NCBI GenBank assembly: GCA_958298945.1
Contig: OY282606.1
Span: forward strand, 47,691,920 to 47,755,919
From: Atherix ibis
Lineage: Eukaryota > Arthropoda > Insecta > Diptera > Athericidae
Reading direction: 5' to 3'
Length of the DNA: 64,000 nt
This document shows positions 35,178-47,069 of this stretch, in pieces (positions within the stretch are counted from its first letter, which is position 1; each line of letters starts with the position of its first letter). The notes below the pieces were generated by a model. That model was not told where the DNA came from, did no database searches, and saw nothing but the letters and a program-made list of their open reading frames with translations. Both the position numbers and the translations under genes were made by a program.

Positions 35178-36484
35178 CGAGGGTCATTCAACAAGTACTT
35201 AGCCTACAAAAGAAAAACGAAAATTTTGGAAAGGTGGCAATTTATTTTTTCCACATAATCTCCTTCAAGCTCGATACACTTGGCGCAGCGATACTCTAAC
35301 TTTTTTAACCCGTCCAAAAAATATATCTTCTCGAGGGAAGCAAAATAGGCCTCCGTGGCGACGATGACCTCCTCATTCGACCCAAATCTATTCCCGGCGA
35401 GTGATTTTTTCAGGTTTGGAAACAAAAAGTAGTCACAGGGGGCCAAATCTGGAGAGTACGGTGGATGGGGCAGCAATTCGTAGTGCAATTCGACCAATTT
35501 GGCCATGGCGACGGTGGAGGTGTGAGCCGGCGTGGTGGAACAGCACTTTTTTCTTCGCAAAGCGGGACCGCTTTTTCTTCAATTCGACGTCAAATCGACC
35601 CAATAAGTCAGCATAGTAGCGCCCCGTGATTGTTTTACCCGTCTCGAGGTAATCGATGTGGATCGCACCTTGTGAATCCCAGAAAACGGTGGCCATCACC
35701 TTTCCGGCCGATCGAACAGTCTTCGCCTTCTTCGGAGCACGTTCGCCGGGTGAAGTCCACTGTTTCGACTGTTCCTTGGTCTCTGGTGTGTACCAGTGAA
35801 TCCATGTTTCGTCGACGGTCAAGAAACGACGCAAGAACTCCGTTGGATTGCGCTGAAACAGCGCCAAACACGTCGCCGATGTGGTCTCACGGTTGCGCTT
35901 GTTTTCCGGTGTAGGCAAACGCGGCACCCATCGCGCCGACATTTTTCTCATGCCCAGTTCTTCGTGTAGAATATGATGCACCGTTCCTACTGCGATGCCC
36001 ACAGTCTCAGCTATCTCGTGAACCTTCAATCGACGGTCTGCCAACACGAGATCGTGGACTTTTTTAACGTTTTCCTCCGTAGCAGCCGTTTTTGGGGCAC
36101 CTGGGCGTGGCTCATCAAAAACCGACGTGCGGCCACGAACAAACTCGTTGAACCAATTCTTGACGGTCGCCATCGAAGGAGAAGAGTCACCATACACAGC
36201 ATCCAAGCGATCTTTGATTTCGCTGCGCATTTTCCCTTCCAAAAACAAGAATCTAATCAACGAACGATATTGTTATTTTTCCATTTTTGTGCAACCGACC
36301 AACACGCTCGCTTTCAAAGGCTCTCAAAACAAAACTAATGAAGGGAATCGACTGAAACTTTGACAGAAGGCTAATGAAGGGAATCGACTGAAACTTTGAC
36401 AGAATGTACTGCACTATGGTAAATTTCTTTTGTGACCGCAGTTCCATCGGGCGGTGAGGCTAAGAACTTGTTGAATGACCCTCG
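35178..36484 (-). mobile_element. Mariner copy M2 (same family as 57689-58978), broken
   Basis: 1307 bp flanked by TA (35176-35177 and 36485-36486). The 28-bp terminal repeats begin CGAGGGTCATTCAACAAGT and differ from each other at one base. Its 5' leader contains a tandem duplication of about 33 bp (TGAAGGGAATCGACTG twice, near 36340-36400) that copy M3 lacks, which accounts for most of the extra length. Confidence 0.93.
35204..36284 (-). pseudogene. Mariner transposase, inactivated (M2)
   Basis: About 95% identical by eye to the intact M3 transposase. Four lesions are visible. The fourth codon after the ATG at 36284 is TAA where M3 has GAA. An 8-bp deletion near 35515 removes the second catalytic Asp (M3: FHHDNAPAH) and shifts the frame. 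An extra A near 35250 loses the normal stop, so the tail runs on to 35204. The leader duplication is the fourth. Downstream of the deletion, in another frame, YSPDLAPCDYFLF with the third Asp is intact. Confidence 0.92.
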
Positions 36485-36867
36485 TAAGAACCGGCGTGAT
36501 TTTCGTTGAAACAAAATATAAAATAATTTACAAAAATTGTGCTATTAAAATCTAAATTAATCACAGACTCTAATTCTTTAGAGAAATTAGTGTATGAACG
36601 TTGTTGAAATACTTTTTGATATTGCGAGGAGCTTTTAAAAAACAACACCAGATGGCACTGTTAAAATAATCTCTGAAATCATCCGAAAAAATAATCGTTT
36701 AATTTTAATTTTTATATCGTAGAATTGAAAATAAATGTTACAAAAATTTTTGAAGGAAGAAAAACGAAGAGTTTAAAATAATTGACATTTCTCCGTTGCA
36801 ACTAGCATACCATACTACATAGACTCCCTATGACTATAAATAATAATTAATATTAATAGCAATTTTC

Positions 36868-37288
36868 TGCTGTCACAATACCGATTTAATTATATTATTA
36901 TTTGTGTCTGCACCATTTTTAGAATAAAATAATCTAAATTAATGTAGTGTAAATAATTATAAATTAATTATTTATGCTAAAATATACAAAGACAAAACTA
37001 TGAAAGTAAATTGGAGTGAATTTTAGCGACTAAGTTTAAAATGTCAAAGAGTTTCGTTCGTCAAACTATGAAAAGTTATAGTCAGATTGGAAGTCATCAG
37101 AGTCTACAACGCTCTGGTTGGCCTGAAATTATTAGTTTAAGCGAAGATCAATTTATGCTGTCACAATACCGATTTAATTATATTATTATTTGTGCCTGCA
37201 CCATTTTTAGAATAAAATAATCTAAATTAATGTAGTGTAAATAATTATAAATTAATTATTTATGCTAAAATATACAAAGACAAAACTA
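36868..37288. repeat. 133-bp direct duplication flanking a 155-bp Tc1 scrap
   Basis: The sequence starting TGCTGTCACAATACCG occurs at 36868-37000 and again at 37156-37288, with one base difference noticed (TGTGTCTG versus TGTGCCTG). Between the copies, 37001-37155 is a piece of Tc1 transposase that matches 34136-34290 of the nearby Tc1 element with only about five or six differences. The scrap has no transposon ends. Confidence 0.9.
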
Positions 37289-40200
37289 AACTAAAATTCA
37301 ATTAATAACTTAAAATATCATTTATAATAATTAGTAAATAAAGTCGTAATAGAAATGAATGAATGAAATATTAAAATTGAAATTAATAATAAATTAAATC
37401 AACACAATTTATTTCAATTGAAAAAAGTGAAAAAGCCGCCTTTTTTTATTTATTATGAAAAAGTGCATGAAAGTAAATTTAAACAAAACTTCATATTGTA
37501 TCTACTAGACTTGGTACCAGCTAAGAAGGTGAGGTGTGAGGTATGAATTTGTAGTGATCAACATCACGATTTTATATCGTATAATTTTGAAAATGAAAAC
37601 TTTTCGAATACATGATAGAGACTAGAAACTGAAGATGAGTTTGCGTTTTAATATTATTGACGGGACTGACTTTAAGATTCATCCTCAATTTGTCTTCACT
37701 CAATTAAAAAGATTGCATCAAATTATCACAATCTTCAGCAATCGAAATGAATAAAAATAAATGTAGCTTTTATAAAGAAACTGGAAAATCATGTGAAAAT
37801 CAACTCAACCAAATATAATCGAAGCAGTAAATTTGTAGCGAATTTTCAAAGAAACAAAACCAAAAAAATATGTAAAAAAAATAGAAAAAGTAATAGTAAA
37901 TAGTGAAAATTTATATGTATTGGAATGGAAAATGAAAAATCTTAGAAAAAAATGGGTAATAAAACATTGTAAAAGTAATTAGAAATTAAGTAAAATTTAA
38001 TTAAAATATCACAATGGGGCGTTCTCGATCGTGCACCTACTGCTCATATATTACATTTTTGCTATTTGTCAGGTGGATTTATTAGAAATTATTGCAATGC
38101 AATTGATATATTGAATATGGATAAAATGGCATTGCAATTGATCTAAATCTATAGCCAAAAATGGCATTGGAAGAAAAGCTTTTATTTTATGACACTTTTA
38201 ATAAACGTGGAATTTTTATTAACAATTTCCAAAATTTTGTAATATCAAACGATCAAGATGTGATGTTGAATTAAAAACTCTTTAAATCGATGAAGTTTTT
38301 CGAAATAGATATTTTTTAAAAATTAATATTGTAGAACTTTTCCACTCAAATCCAATATGATCAATCGATCACATGATCCCCAATTGTTGGGTAGCTAAAA
38401 AATGATTCCAAGTGACGAGAATACTATGCGTCGCGTCGTTCAATGTACGAATTTAGTTAGGTGAGCTCATCTTCTAAAAGTTGTTTATCGGTATAATATG
38501 TGAGCAGCTTTAATTAAACAGAAAAATAATCACCAAAGCTAGAAGCAGATAGAAATAGAAAGAAGAGAGAGAAAGTTTAGAACTTAACGAAAATTTCACT
38601 AACAATCGTACCTGTCGCATCCCAAATCCTCTTATCTACCTTAGCAACCTACTGCGTCTATTCATCTACCTACCTTCATTCTTATACCAATTTAACAAAC
38701 TTTTACTAACCAATGTGGTAGAAGATCATATAACTTTAACTTAACCGTCCCATACCATCGTGCATTGGTCAGCTTTATTCATAGACGATCAAATACTCTA
38801 AAGACCTCATACAACGAAGATTTGAAGCTTCGTAAATAGTATCTTTATCTTTTATTGTAGTTTTAGCTTTTCTAAGTGTGCTAAAATATCAGCAATTCTT
38901 TGTGTAAACAGTCGTGAAAAATTCCAGATGCTCATTTATTATTAGTAAAAATAAATAAGAAAACGAATAGTATTGCCAGAATAGATGTGATCATTTTAGA
39001 TATGTTCACAATCGCTTTAGAAATGTGCTCAAAGAAAGTTTTCTTTCTAGTTTTTTTTTTTTTAAATTCTTAATATTAAATTTTTTATTTTATAAATTAA
39101 AAATATTCTAAAAAATTTGAAAAATGATTTTAATTTACTAAATGGGACGGTCTCAATCTCTATTATATATACTGACTATTGGACGGTTAAGTGAAATTAA
39201 TTTACTGATCTGAATAGTGGTGGGTGATTAGACCCCAAACTGTTTGAATGATGATACGAGTACTCTAAGAAAATTGTGTGTAGGTCACTCAGATTTTTTT
39301 TCTGATCATATGAATTTTTATATTCATTGTGTGTAGGTCACTGGTGACTAGATTTTGTAGTTAGTCCGAAAAATTTTAGGGTTCCAATTTTTAGACTTTT
39401 TTCTTATTTAGATTGTTGAATGAGGACACATTAAGTTCCACCCTCTGTCTGTGAATAATAAGACAATAATATTTATATTAAAGACGCAAAAGCTTTCGAA
39501 AATATTTGAAAATTTCTTGTAGTTAAATATGTGCCTCCAGATCAGTGATTGACATTCAATTATCTAAAAAGTATTGTCAGCGGTTCTATTTTGCGATAAA
39601 CACTTTTACTGAACTGTTTTTCGAATATAATAATTCTGAAATATACATAAAAATGCAGTTCATATATGAAAAATGACAACCTTCAATGAAAAAAGTGCGT
39701 CGATTTTTCTAATCAATAACCTTGATTGACAAGTGCATGCTTGAGTCCACTCTAGACTTTGTAGATTTGTTTTTCTCTTACATAAGTCCATATTATATTT
39801 AGATTTAAATCTGTTCTAGGTAGGTCTTTATCACAGCTTTATTTTTGACATATTCGAAATGCTTCAAGCATTCATTATCATAAATAAAAATCTAAATACA
39901 ATAATTAACTTGTGATTGTTTTTAAGTAAAATCGGCATTTTTGCAATATTTTATTATTTTTTTCCAAAGATTTCACAGATTATTGTATTTATAATAGGGT
40001 ATATCAGTAATATTGAATATGAATCATATCTTTGAAGAGATACTTAATATTTTTTAAATACATCCTGACGTGTGCAATTTCTTACGAGGTCATAAATTAA
40101 AAATTTTTATGTATGTAATTTTTTTAGTAGTAAAAATAATTTAATTTTAAATTTACTAAAATAATATGGTATCTGCAAATAAATTTAAAAATAATAGATG

Positions 40201-40444
40201 TCGAGATTTATTTATAATTCAAAATAATGCAAGAGGTCTTAATAATAGCAATTTTTTATTCTATATTATTAATAACTGATTTTTTAGCATATCCTTTATA
40301 TCCTGGAATATCCTAGAATGATTTTCGCAAATATATTTTATTTAATACTGATTTTTAAATATAACAATTAAATGGTTGAGAAATTTTAATAAAATTATAA
40401 ATATTATAAAACTGCCTATTGGATTTCATATTACCATAGAGTAT
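37289..40444. other. AT-rich intron filler
   Basis: No gene or element recognised. The stretch 38560-38800 is less AT-rich (purine-rich then pyrimidine-rich) without a known motif. 39170-39360 has short internal duplications (GTGTGTAGGTCACT twice). Confidence 0.4.
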
Positions 40445-40454
40445 GCCTCACTGT

Positions 40455-41290
40455 ATTGTTGTTGTTGTTTATAAGGTCCCTTAGACATGTGTCAGGGGCC
40501 ACTTCATAGCGCCACGACCGTGAGGCCATTTGGCGATTTCATAGTACGTGTTGGAAGTTATCTGAAAGAGACTGGTCTGTGGTTAGTAGTATAGAATATT
40601 GAGAATTTTGTTATATTTTGTGGAGCAGATTAGTATGTTGTAAAAGTTCAAATAGGGGATTAGGAAATGGAGTTTTTGGATCGAAGAGCTCCACAATGGG
40701 AGGAATTCTACTCCTAAAGTAATTCTTGGCTATGTGGCATTCATAAGGGACGATTGGTGTTGCCAAAAAGGAAGTTATGAGTAAGAACAGTAATGTCCAA
40801 TCCGGATTCTGAGGAGCCACCGCGCCCAGAATTTCGGTATGGATGTTGAATAGACTGGTTTATTGCTGGTTATCCAATAAGTCGGCAAAAATGTATTGCT
40901 ATTGGTCCAGTCATCGGGTCTGCGGATGGCTAATGGTGTTAGTTGCCATTTTGTTAGTAGGCGAGGGCGATTGGGCATGACCGTGATCACTGGTCGATGG
41001 AGTGTTTCTCCAGCCAACTTGTCAACACTTTCGTTGCCCACAATCCCCAAATGACCCGGCACCCATTGCAACTCGACACTCCTATTACTAAGTAGGCTAT
41101 GACGATTTGCTCTAAGTACTGAGTCACGCGATGGGCTATAAATTACTATAATGTCGGCAAGGCTATCGCAAAAAATAAAAGCGCTCCGTTGGCTAGGAAT
41201 ATTGGTTGCAATTTTAATGGCTGTTTTCACTGCTCCCGGTAATATGCAGCTGCCCTATAAGGAAAGATTCCACAACATAGTGCGCGAGTC
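40455..41290 (-). mobile_element. I-like non-LTR copy B, 5'-truncated, with 10-bp target site duplication
   Basis: The - strand carries RNase H FCDSLADIIVIYS, then RSVELQWVPGHLGIVGNESV and AGETLHRPVITVMPNRPRLL. It continues through NKPVYSTSIPKFWARWLLRI to LLQHTNLLHKI, and then a 3' UTR ending ATAAACAACAACAACAAT. The 10-mer GCCTCACTGT lies on both sides (40445-40454 and 41291-41300), a clean target site duplication. Only one frame change was noticed, so this copy is younger than copy A. Confidence 0.9.
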
Positions 41291-41389
41291 GCCTCACTGT
41301 TCTTATTTGTGAAATCTGTTGAATTGTATGACCTTCTTTATGCGGCAGTCGATGGAAAAACTTTTGCTATATGGTCAATAGATCCGCCA

Positions 41390-42290
41390 TATATTCATTG
41401 ACTTTAAAGCCGCTTAGCCTTACACATCCATGAGAGAGTTGCGCATCCCAGAAAAATTGAGTCGACTGACTAACCTGACCATAACTATTCTGAGAAGAAG
41501 AGTAAAAGAAGTCAAATCACTTTCAGATCCACTTAACAACTACAATAGTCTCCGTCAAAAAGCCACTCGTGAGTCGAGGTAAGCATGACGAATACGTTTA
41601 GAATACCCCAACGACAGCGACATTATGTGTGGATAAGAAAAAGGTGTACGAGAGGCCTTCATTAAGATTGAGTCGGCGTAAATATTGTGGGCTACACATA
41701 TATGAAGGCATAAATAAAGTAAATGTTGTGCAGATCAATTAGCACTAGTCGCATACAGAAAGGAGATTATATGGTAACTTTGAAAGAGATAAATCATTTT
41801 CCTATTTGGGGTCAAGAGTCGCAGTCGATAACAACAAGAGTAACAGTGGATAACAACATGGCGGAAGAAATTTGCAGAGGGCGCTGGCAACCAACAGAAC
41901 CTATTTCAGTCAGCCTAAATTATTTCGCTCGAAAATTCTGACCATAAAAACGAAGTTACTGCGGTACAAGACACCAGTCTTCGAAAAATTCGGTTATCAG
42001 TAAAAACCGGAAATCAGTAACGCGTTCGAGTTACCGCGACCACCCGGCTGCGATAAATTAAGCTCAATAGGCTGCGGTGGGCTGGATACTTAATCCATAT
42101 GGATAAGGAAGATACTACCCAGAAAGTCTACAGTGGATTCATTTCCAGGTAGGCCCTGCCTCCGTTGGAGAGATGGCGTTTTTTAGTGCGCGAAAAATAT
42201 GCAGAGAGTGTCAAACTGGAAGTTGGGACGTCCGCAGTTCTTTGATTCATCAGGGCTAGATTACCAGTTGTCGCTCCGCTGATGATAATA
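41390..42290 (+). mobile_element. RTE-like non-LTR fragment, decayed
   Basis: Plus-strand pieces in order: IDFKAA then MRELRIPEKLSRLTNLTITI and RVKEVKSLSDPLNNYNSLRQ (41400-41570, RT palm, compare 11040-11240); a scrambled middle; then RLRWAGYLIHMDKED and TQKVYSGF near 42070-42140 (C-terminal motif). It ends with GATGATAATAATGATT, a simple tail, near 42290. Confidence 0.7.
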
Positions 42291-42683
42291 ATGATTCTTA
42301 GCTCCTTATTGTATTTTTGGCAATTTGGGAATTTTACAATATTGAGGAAGTTTAGGGCAGTTTGGGGATTGGGTCTAAGATTTAAATACTGTGAACCCTT
42401 GCTGCCCTGCGATGAAAGAAAATAGACATTTTTGCATGCTCATTTCAGTGTAAATATCGGAGTTTTTGGTCCCCTCAACAGTAAATTCAGCGTTTCTAGA
42501 TAAATTTTGTGTCCGCAATATTCTGTCCTTTGTTTTTGTAATAAAAAATTCAAGACATTTAACTGACTAAATTCTGCCTTGCAATTAGTATCGTCGTCTA
42601 TTACAACACAATCAAATTTGGTTGGTACTGATTATACAAATTTCTCGCTTTAATTTCCGCCATTTTGTTCCCCTGTTTAGTTT

Positions 42684-42703
42684 CCCCCCCCCCCCCCCCC
42701 CCC
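42684..42703. repeat. Poly-C run of 20
   Basis: Twenty consecutive C, striking in AT-rich DNA. It could be a true homopolymer or a sequencing artefact. Confidence 0.9.
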
Positions 42704-44699
42704 TTCCTATAAGCGTTAAAAGTATTTTCTTGTACTCTATCGCAGTATTTATTATTAAATTAAATTAAATGAGAGAAGTCATATGTCCGCTAATCAAGTG
42801 TCTTGACTTTCAGACTAATAACCATCTTGGCTATTATATTTTTCTGAATTAATTTATGTCTTGTTACGATTTATGGCATTTACAAACTCAATTTTAATAC
42901 AACGTATTATGTTCGATGATAAGCACATTCATAATAGAATTTACCTATATACTGAATGCGTTTGCATTTATCAAGACAACGAACGCACCGAAACTTTACT
43001 TAAATTTCTTTTGAATTAATAAACTCGCAATATAATTTTTGATATTTTTATTTTTATTTACACTTTATTTTATTAAATTAATATTTTATTTTAACAACAA
43101 ATCTAAACAACATTTTACCAACAACTAACTTAATCAATTTAAGCAATTTATTTTATTTTAAGAACTACTTTTAACTAACTTAAGCAACTTATTTTATTTG
43201 ATAATACATTAAAAGCAACTAAAACTGCCGCCAACTAACTTACAATCTAACGTAAACTATTTCGTTCACATCTTAGGCAACTCGATTTTATAAAAAAGTG
43301 ATTATATTTATTTCGATTTTCTTTTGGCACAGTTTTTACTACCTCCAGTACACACTGTAGGCATCGATCAACTACATACTCTAAATATCCTGAAATTAAA
43401 ATATTTTTCATTCTGTATACTTCCGAATACGACATACCAGCTTTCCTTGGCATACACGTATCTCGAACTCACATACTATAATTATCTGAAAAGGCCCTTG
43501 CAAAAAAAGTTGATACCCTACAACATGAAATTAAAATTTTTAGTAGAAACAAAATAGTACAATAAACAAAAGTATCAATTTTTTCAGATACATGTCCTAT
43601 TTATCCTTTTATTTTTGTTAGCGGCTTAAAATTAAAAATTCTGTTTAGAGATACCCAATTTTTTTACAAATTTTCTCACGTAAAGAAAGAAAAACAATCT
43701 TAAAATATTATTGATATTTTCATGTAAACTAAAATGTTTGAATGATATTTTTATGTAAATATTTTAAATCTAAAAAGCCAATAAACATTTTATTTACAAT
43801 ATTTTAAAAATTCTTACTTGTAATACTGAGAAAAGTACAAAAATTTATAATGTTGGTCATGACTAATAAAGTTAAAAATATTGTTTGAATATTTTTTAAA
43901 TATGTACTTTGAAAAATATCCATTAAACATGAATTTATCTAAAGTCGATCCAAGTCACGCAAAGCTATTCTAGGTCATAGGAGAACGAGTTTGTCTGTTT
44001 ATAACGAGGGAAATGTGGTATTGAACGGATTGGTGGTGACGCTTTATCTACAGTCATGCACGAGATAGACTATACCATTCATATTCCTATACACCCAGAG
44101 TTGAGTACACTCTATATTGTATAACATTACGAATCTTATCTATAATGTGTTCGAGAAGTTCAGAAAAGATTGTTTCTAAGAAAAGCGGTTTTGAGAAAAA
44201 CTCCGACACTGATAGTCACGGCTTTTCACATACGAAAAGTGTTAAATGAAATTTTATTTTGTCTAAATCAGTTAAAATATTACAAAATTATTATAATTTC
44301 TAATAGGAAATGGTAGAATTGGAAAAAAAGAAAGGGTTTTAGCTAAGTACGTGTTGTGCAATGGCCCAGGAAATGTTGGGAGAGGTGTGGTTAGCAATCA
44401 TACGAGTTTGTTTATTTATTTATATTTTTATTTTGTTGAAAGCACGTTCTTACCTTGATTGAAAATGCATCACAGTCTAATGAAAGCTTTAGTGTAAGCA
44501 GATATTTTTATACATGAGTAGCCACATTGGTAATTTCCTAATGCTTCATAATAATGAGTTATTTAGCTTCATTCTCCTTGACTCACTGCGTATCAGTACA
44601 AATATTTGTTATTGTGAATTAGTCATTTTTCTTATATTAACCTTTTTAATGTCTTTCTTTTAAGTTCAATACTTATAAGATGGATTTTGTATTGGAGGG
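42704..44699. other. AT-rich intron filler
   Basis: Short local repeats (AACTTATTTTATTT and variants) at 43100-43220. No gene or transposon recognised. Confidence 0.4.
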
Positions 44700-44745
44700 C
44701 ATAGTTTAAGATAATTAACATTTTTTTTAATTATCTTAAACTATG
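44700..44745. repeat. Perfect 19-bp inverted repeat with 8-base loop
   Basis: CATAGTTTAAGATAATTAA (44700-44718) and its exact reverse complement (44727-44745), separated by CATTTTTT. It lies immediately beyond the 3' UTR of the non-LTR fragment that follows. Confidence 0.9.
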
Positions 44746-45498
44746 GTAAAAAATTATTTTTCAAAATCACTTAACAGCACCACGATCATGAGGTCTTTTG
44801 GCGACTTTAGGTGATCTGTTTTTTATTTCCCTTTTAACATTCCTTTCGGATCGTAGGGACTTTTTACAAATGTTCTAATAACATTTGCATCGGTTTTAAG
44901 ATCATGTTTTTGCCTTCAGTCCGCTGCAGCTATCCTATCCTACTGCTTATTTTACTGTAGCTTTTAGTGTAGTGCCATGCTTTGTCCTAGGAGGGGCGAT
45001 CATTGTGTCTTTATATCGGGTTATTATCTTTGACCAATACGGGTATTTATCCACGATTCGTTTTTCTTTCCGAAAGCTGGTATTAATATTTCCGTGTTTT
45101 TGACTGTTGGCTTTTTCAGGTGATTTTTCCAAACTTTTTGTTAAGGAAAGGATAACGGAATAATGAATTTAAAGTAGAATGGATAGTAAAGTGGTTTTGG
45201 GAATGAGCATAAAATTACGCGTCAGTGAGATTCGAATTCACAACCTCTTCGATAGGTAGCCCAGCACGCTAACGACTGTGTTACTCGGCCGGCTGTTAGT
45301 ATGCTTAATCAGGTTGAAAAAAGGAACTTGGAAATAAAAAAAAAGGTTTCACTATTGGTCCCGTCTGTATTTCTACGTGTGGATGAGGATGCTGTTTGGC
45401 ATTCTGTTAATAGGCGAGGCATATTAGGAATAGCTGTAAGCATCGGGTGCCGGAGTGTTTCTCCAGCTAACTGAGCCCGTTCATTTCCCACATGTCCT
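44746..45498 (-). mobile_element. I-like non-LTR copy C, 3' fragment interrupted by a SINE-like repeat
   Basis: Near 44775-44815 the sequence AACAGCACCACGATCATGAGG... matches the 3' UTR of copy B (GCGCCACGACCGTGAGGCC). At 45309-45498 the - strand reads RGHVGNERAQLAGETLRHPM and TAIPNMPRLLTEC, the end of RNase H. The middle is replaced by unrelated sequence with a tRNA-like SINE at 45190-45295. Confidence 0.65.
45190..45295 (-). mobile_element. tRNA-derived SINE-like segment, second copy
   Basis: On the - strand GCCGAGTAACACAGTCGTTA holds an A-box-like TAACACAGTCG. About 35 bases later GAATTCGAATCTC resembles the B box. It is followed by ...ATTCCCAAAA as in the copy at 22145-22237. The shared A box, B box spacing and 3' flank make one family likely. 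Confidence 0.6.
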
Positions 45499-46180
45499 CG
45501 GATCCGTGCGGTACACCACAAGAGAGTGCATATCACCTACTCGTGGAGTGTGATTTATATGAGGATCTCAGGGATTTGGATGCTTGTGGTATTAGAGTTA
45601 ATGAAGGTCGAGTGGATTTGAGTAGTGCACTTAGCACATCTGAGAAGAGGGAATGTCTGACTGAATTTGCCATGGCACTGTTTGAAAGAAGATTACGACT
45701 AATGAATGGGTAGTGAATGTGTTGAAGCACAAGGTGGTCACAACCGGCTGAAAGACCAAGGTCGATTTCGGTTGTACTTTCGGGTTTTGGCGAACCCGCG
45801 TACCTGAGCTGGCTTAGCGGTGCCTAGGAATTAACAAGATTCCTTACCGTAGCTCGATGAGCAGAGTACAAACCGAAGTACTCTTAAAACAAAAATTGGT
45901 ATCACGGGAATCGGGGTGCCCCATGGTTTTGGAACACACTGTGCCCGACAATGGTGAGGCGCCTTAGGCAGCAACGTGGTGGCTGTGGTTAATACCCATA
46001 TCGCGGGTACGGTCGCTGGATCGCTGTCAGTGCTTATGACAGTAGAGATTTAGATAGGCCTCTCCACAAGCAGTTGGAGTGATCAGTTTGTAACTGGTTA
46101 CTGACTGTAAACTGCCAGTAATGGTGGTGTGTTGATTGAGCATAACTCAATCCCTATGGTCGTAGGCGACTCGTGGTTTT
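45499..46180 (+). mobile_element. R1-like non-LTR retrotransposon, 3' end and UTR
   Basis: The open frame to the stop at 45711-45713 encodes DPCGTPQESAYHLLVECDLY, then EDLRDLDACGI and SEKRECLTEFAMALFERRLR. The C-x..-H-x4-C spacing is the zinc-knuckle-like C-terminus of R1/TRAS-type ORF2 proteins. A GC-rich 3' UTR follows, ending GGCGACTCGTGGTTTT near 46180. The same UTR is amplified at 19017-19993. The element joins head to head with copy C at about 45498. Confidence 0.7.
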
Positions 46181-47069
46181 ACTGCAATAGCCCACAGCTG
46201 CCAATAGTACGGAAATAGGATTTTTATGTTATTAAAAAAAAGTAAAGTATTTAAATGTTAAAGCTGACATTTTTATTTTGTATGTGGGTGCTGACACTCT
46301 TGCTAGCAATATTTTGACGTATACTTATTTTTAGTACATTATTTAATTCACAGTAGTTGTTAGAAAAAGACAGGACTTTCTTGTATATGTCCTAAAAGGC
46401 TTAGAAATTTTAAATTTAATTTATTAAAATGAAAAAAAAATTAATAAATTTACTAATAAATGTCAATATTTGAAGTACTAAGTTCAAATTGGTTCCTCTG
46501 GTCTCTTGAGTCTTGTGTATAGAATTTAAATAAGTTGTTCGTATAGATATAGTTCTAAATACGAAGCTTTAGTGTCCTGTGGTATGCAATTGTCATTAAG
46601 ATATATGATAAGGTATAGTTTAAGGTGATAGTAAAAGTCACGTGAACACATTTACGGTAGTTAACTTTAATTCTCCACTTGATAAATAATATTTGGAAGG
46701 TTTGGACTTGAGGTTCGTATCTTCGTTTTAAATACATATGTTATTTAGTATAGAAACGTTGCAATAAAAGTGACATAACTCATTTCGTCTAAAAATGTGA
46801 AAATAGCACAAAACAAAAAAAAATTTTGTTTGTTTCTTTTTATATAAGGTTTTTTAATTAATAGTCTGCAGCCATTTTATAACGTCATGTCTCGTGTGGG
46901 TTTGTGGTGGTAGGATCCTTAAAAATAAAAGGTTACTAGTAATTGGAGGGAAAAGTCAGAGATTGTTAAATTTTTTGTAGCATATCTAAATGTAAAAGAA
47001 AAAAAGGACTTGGGAAGAGAAAGGCGCTTCACAATTGAAAAGAAATTTTTGGGTTATGTGACCTTTTAA
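46181..47069. other. AT-rich intron filler
   Basis: Nothing recognised. Confidence 0.4.

Noticed and set aside
35401..36363. Plus-strand frames of 71-121 codons opposite mariner M2
   Set aside because: Antisense shadows of the transposase gene; the same frames recur opposite M3.
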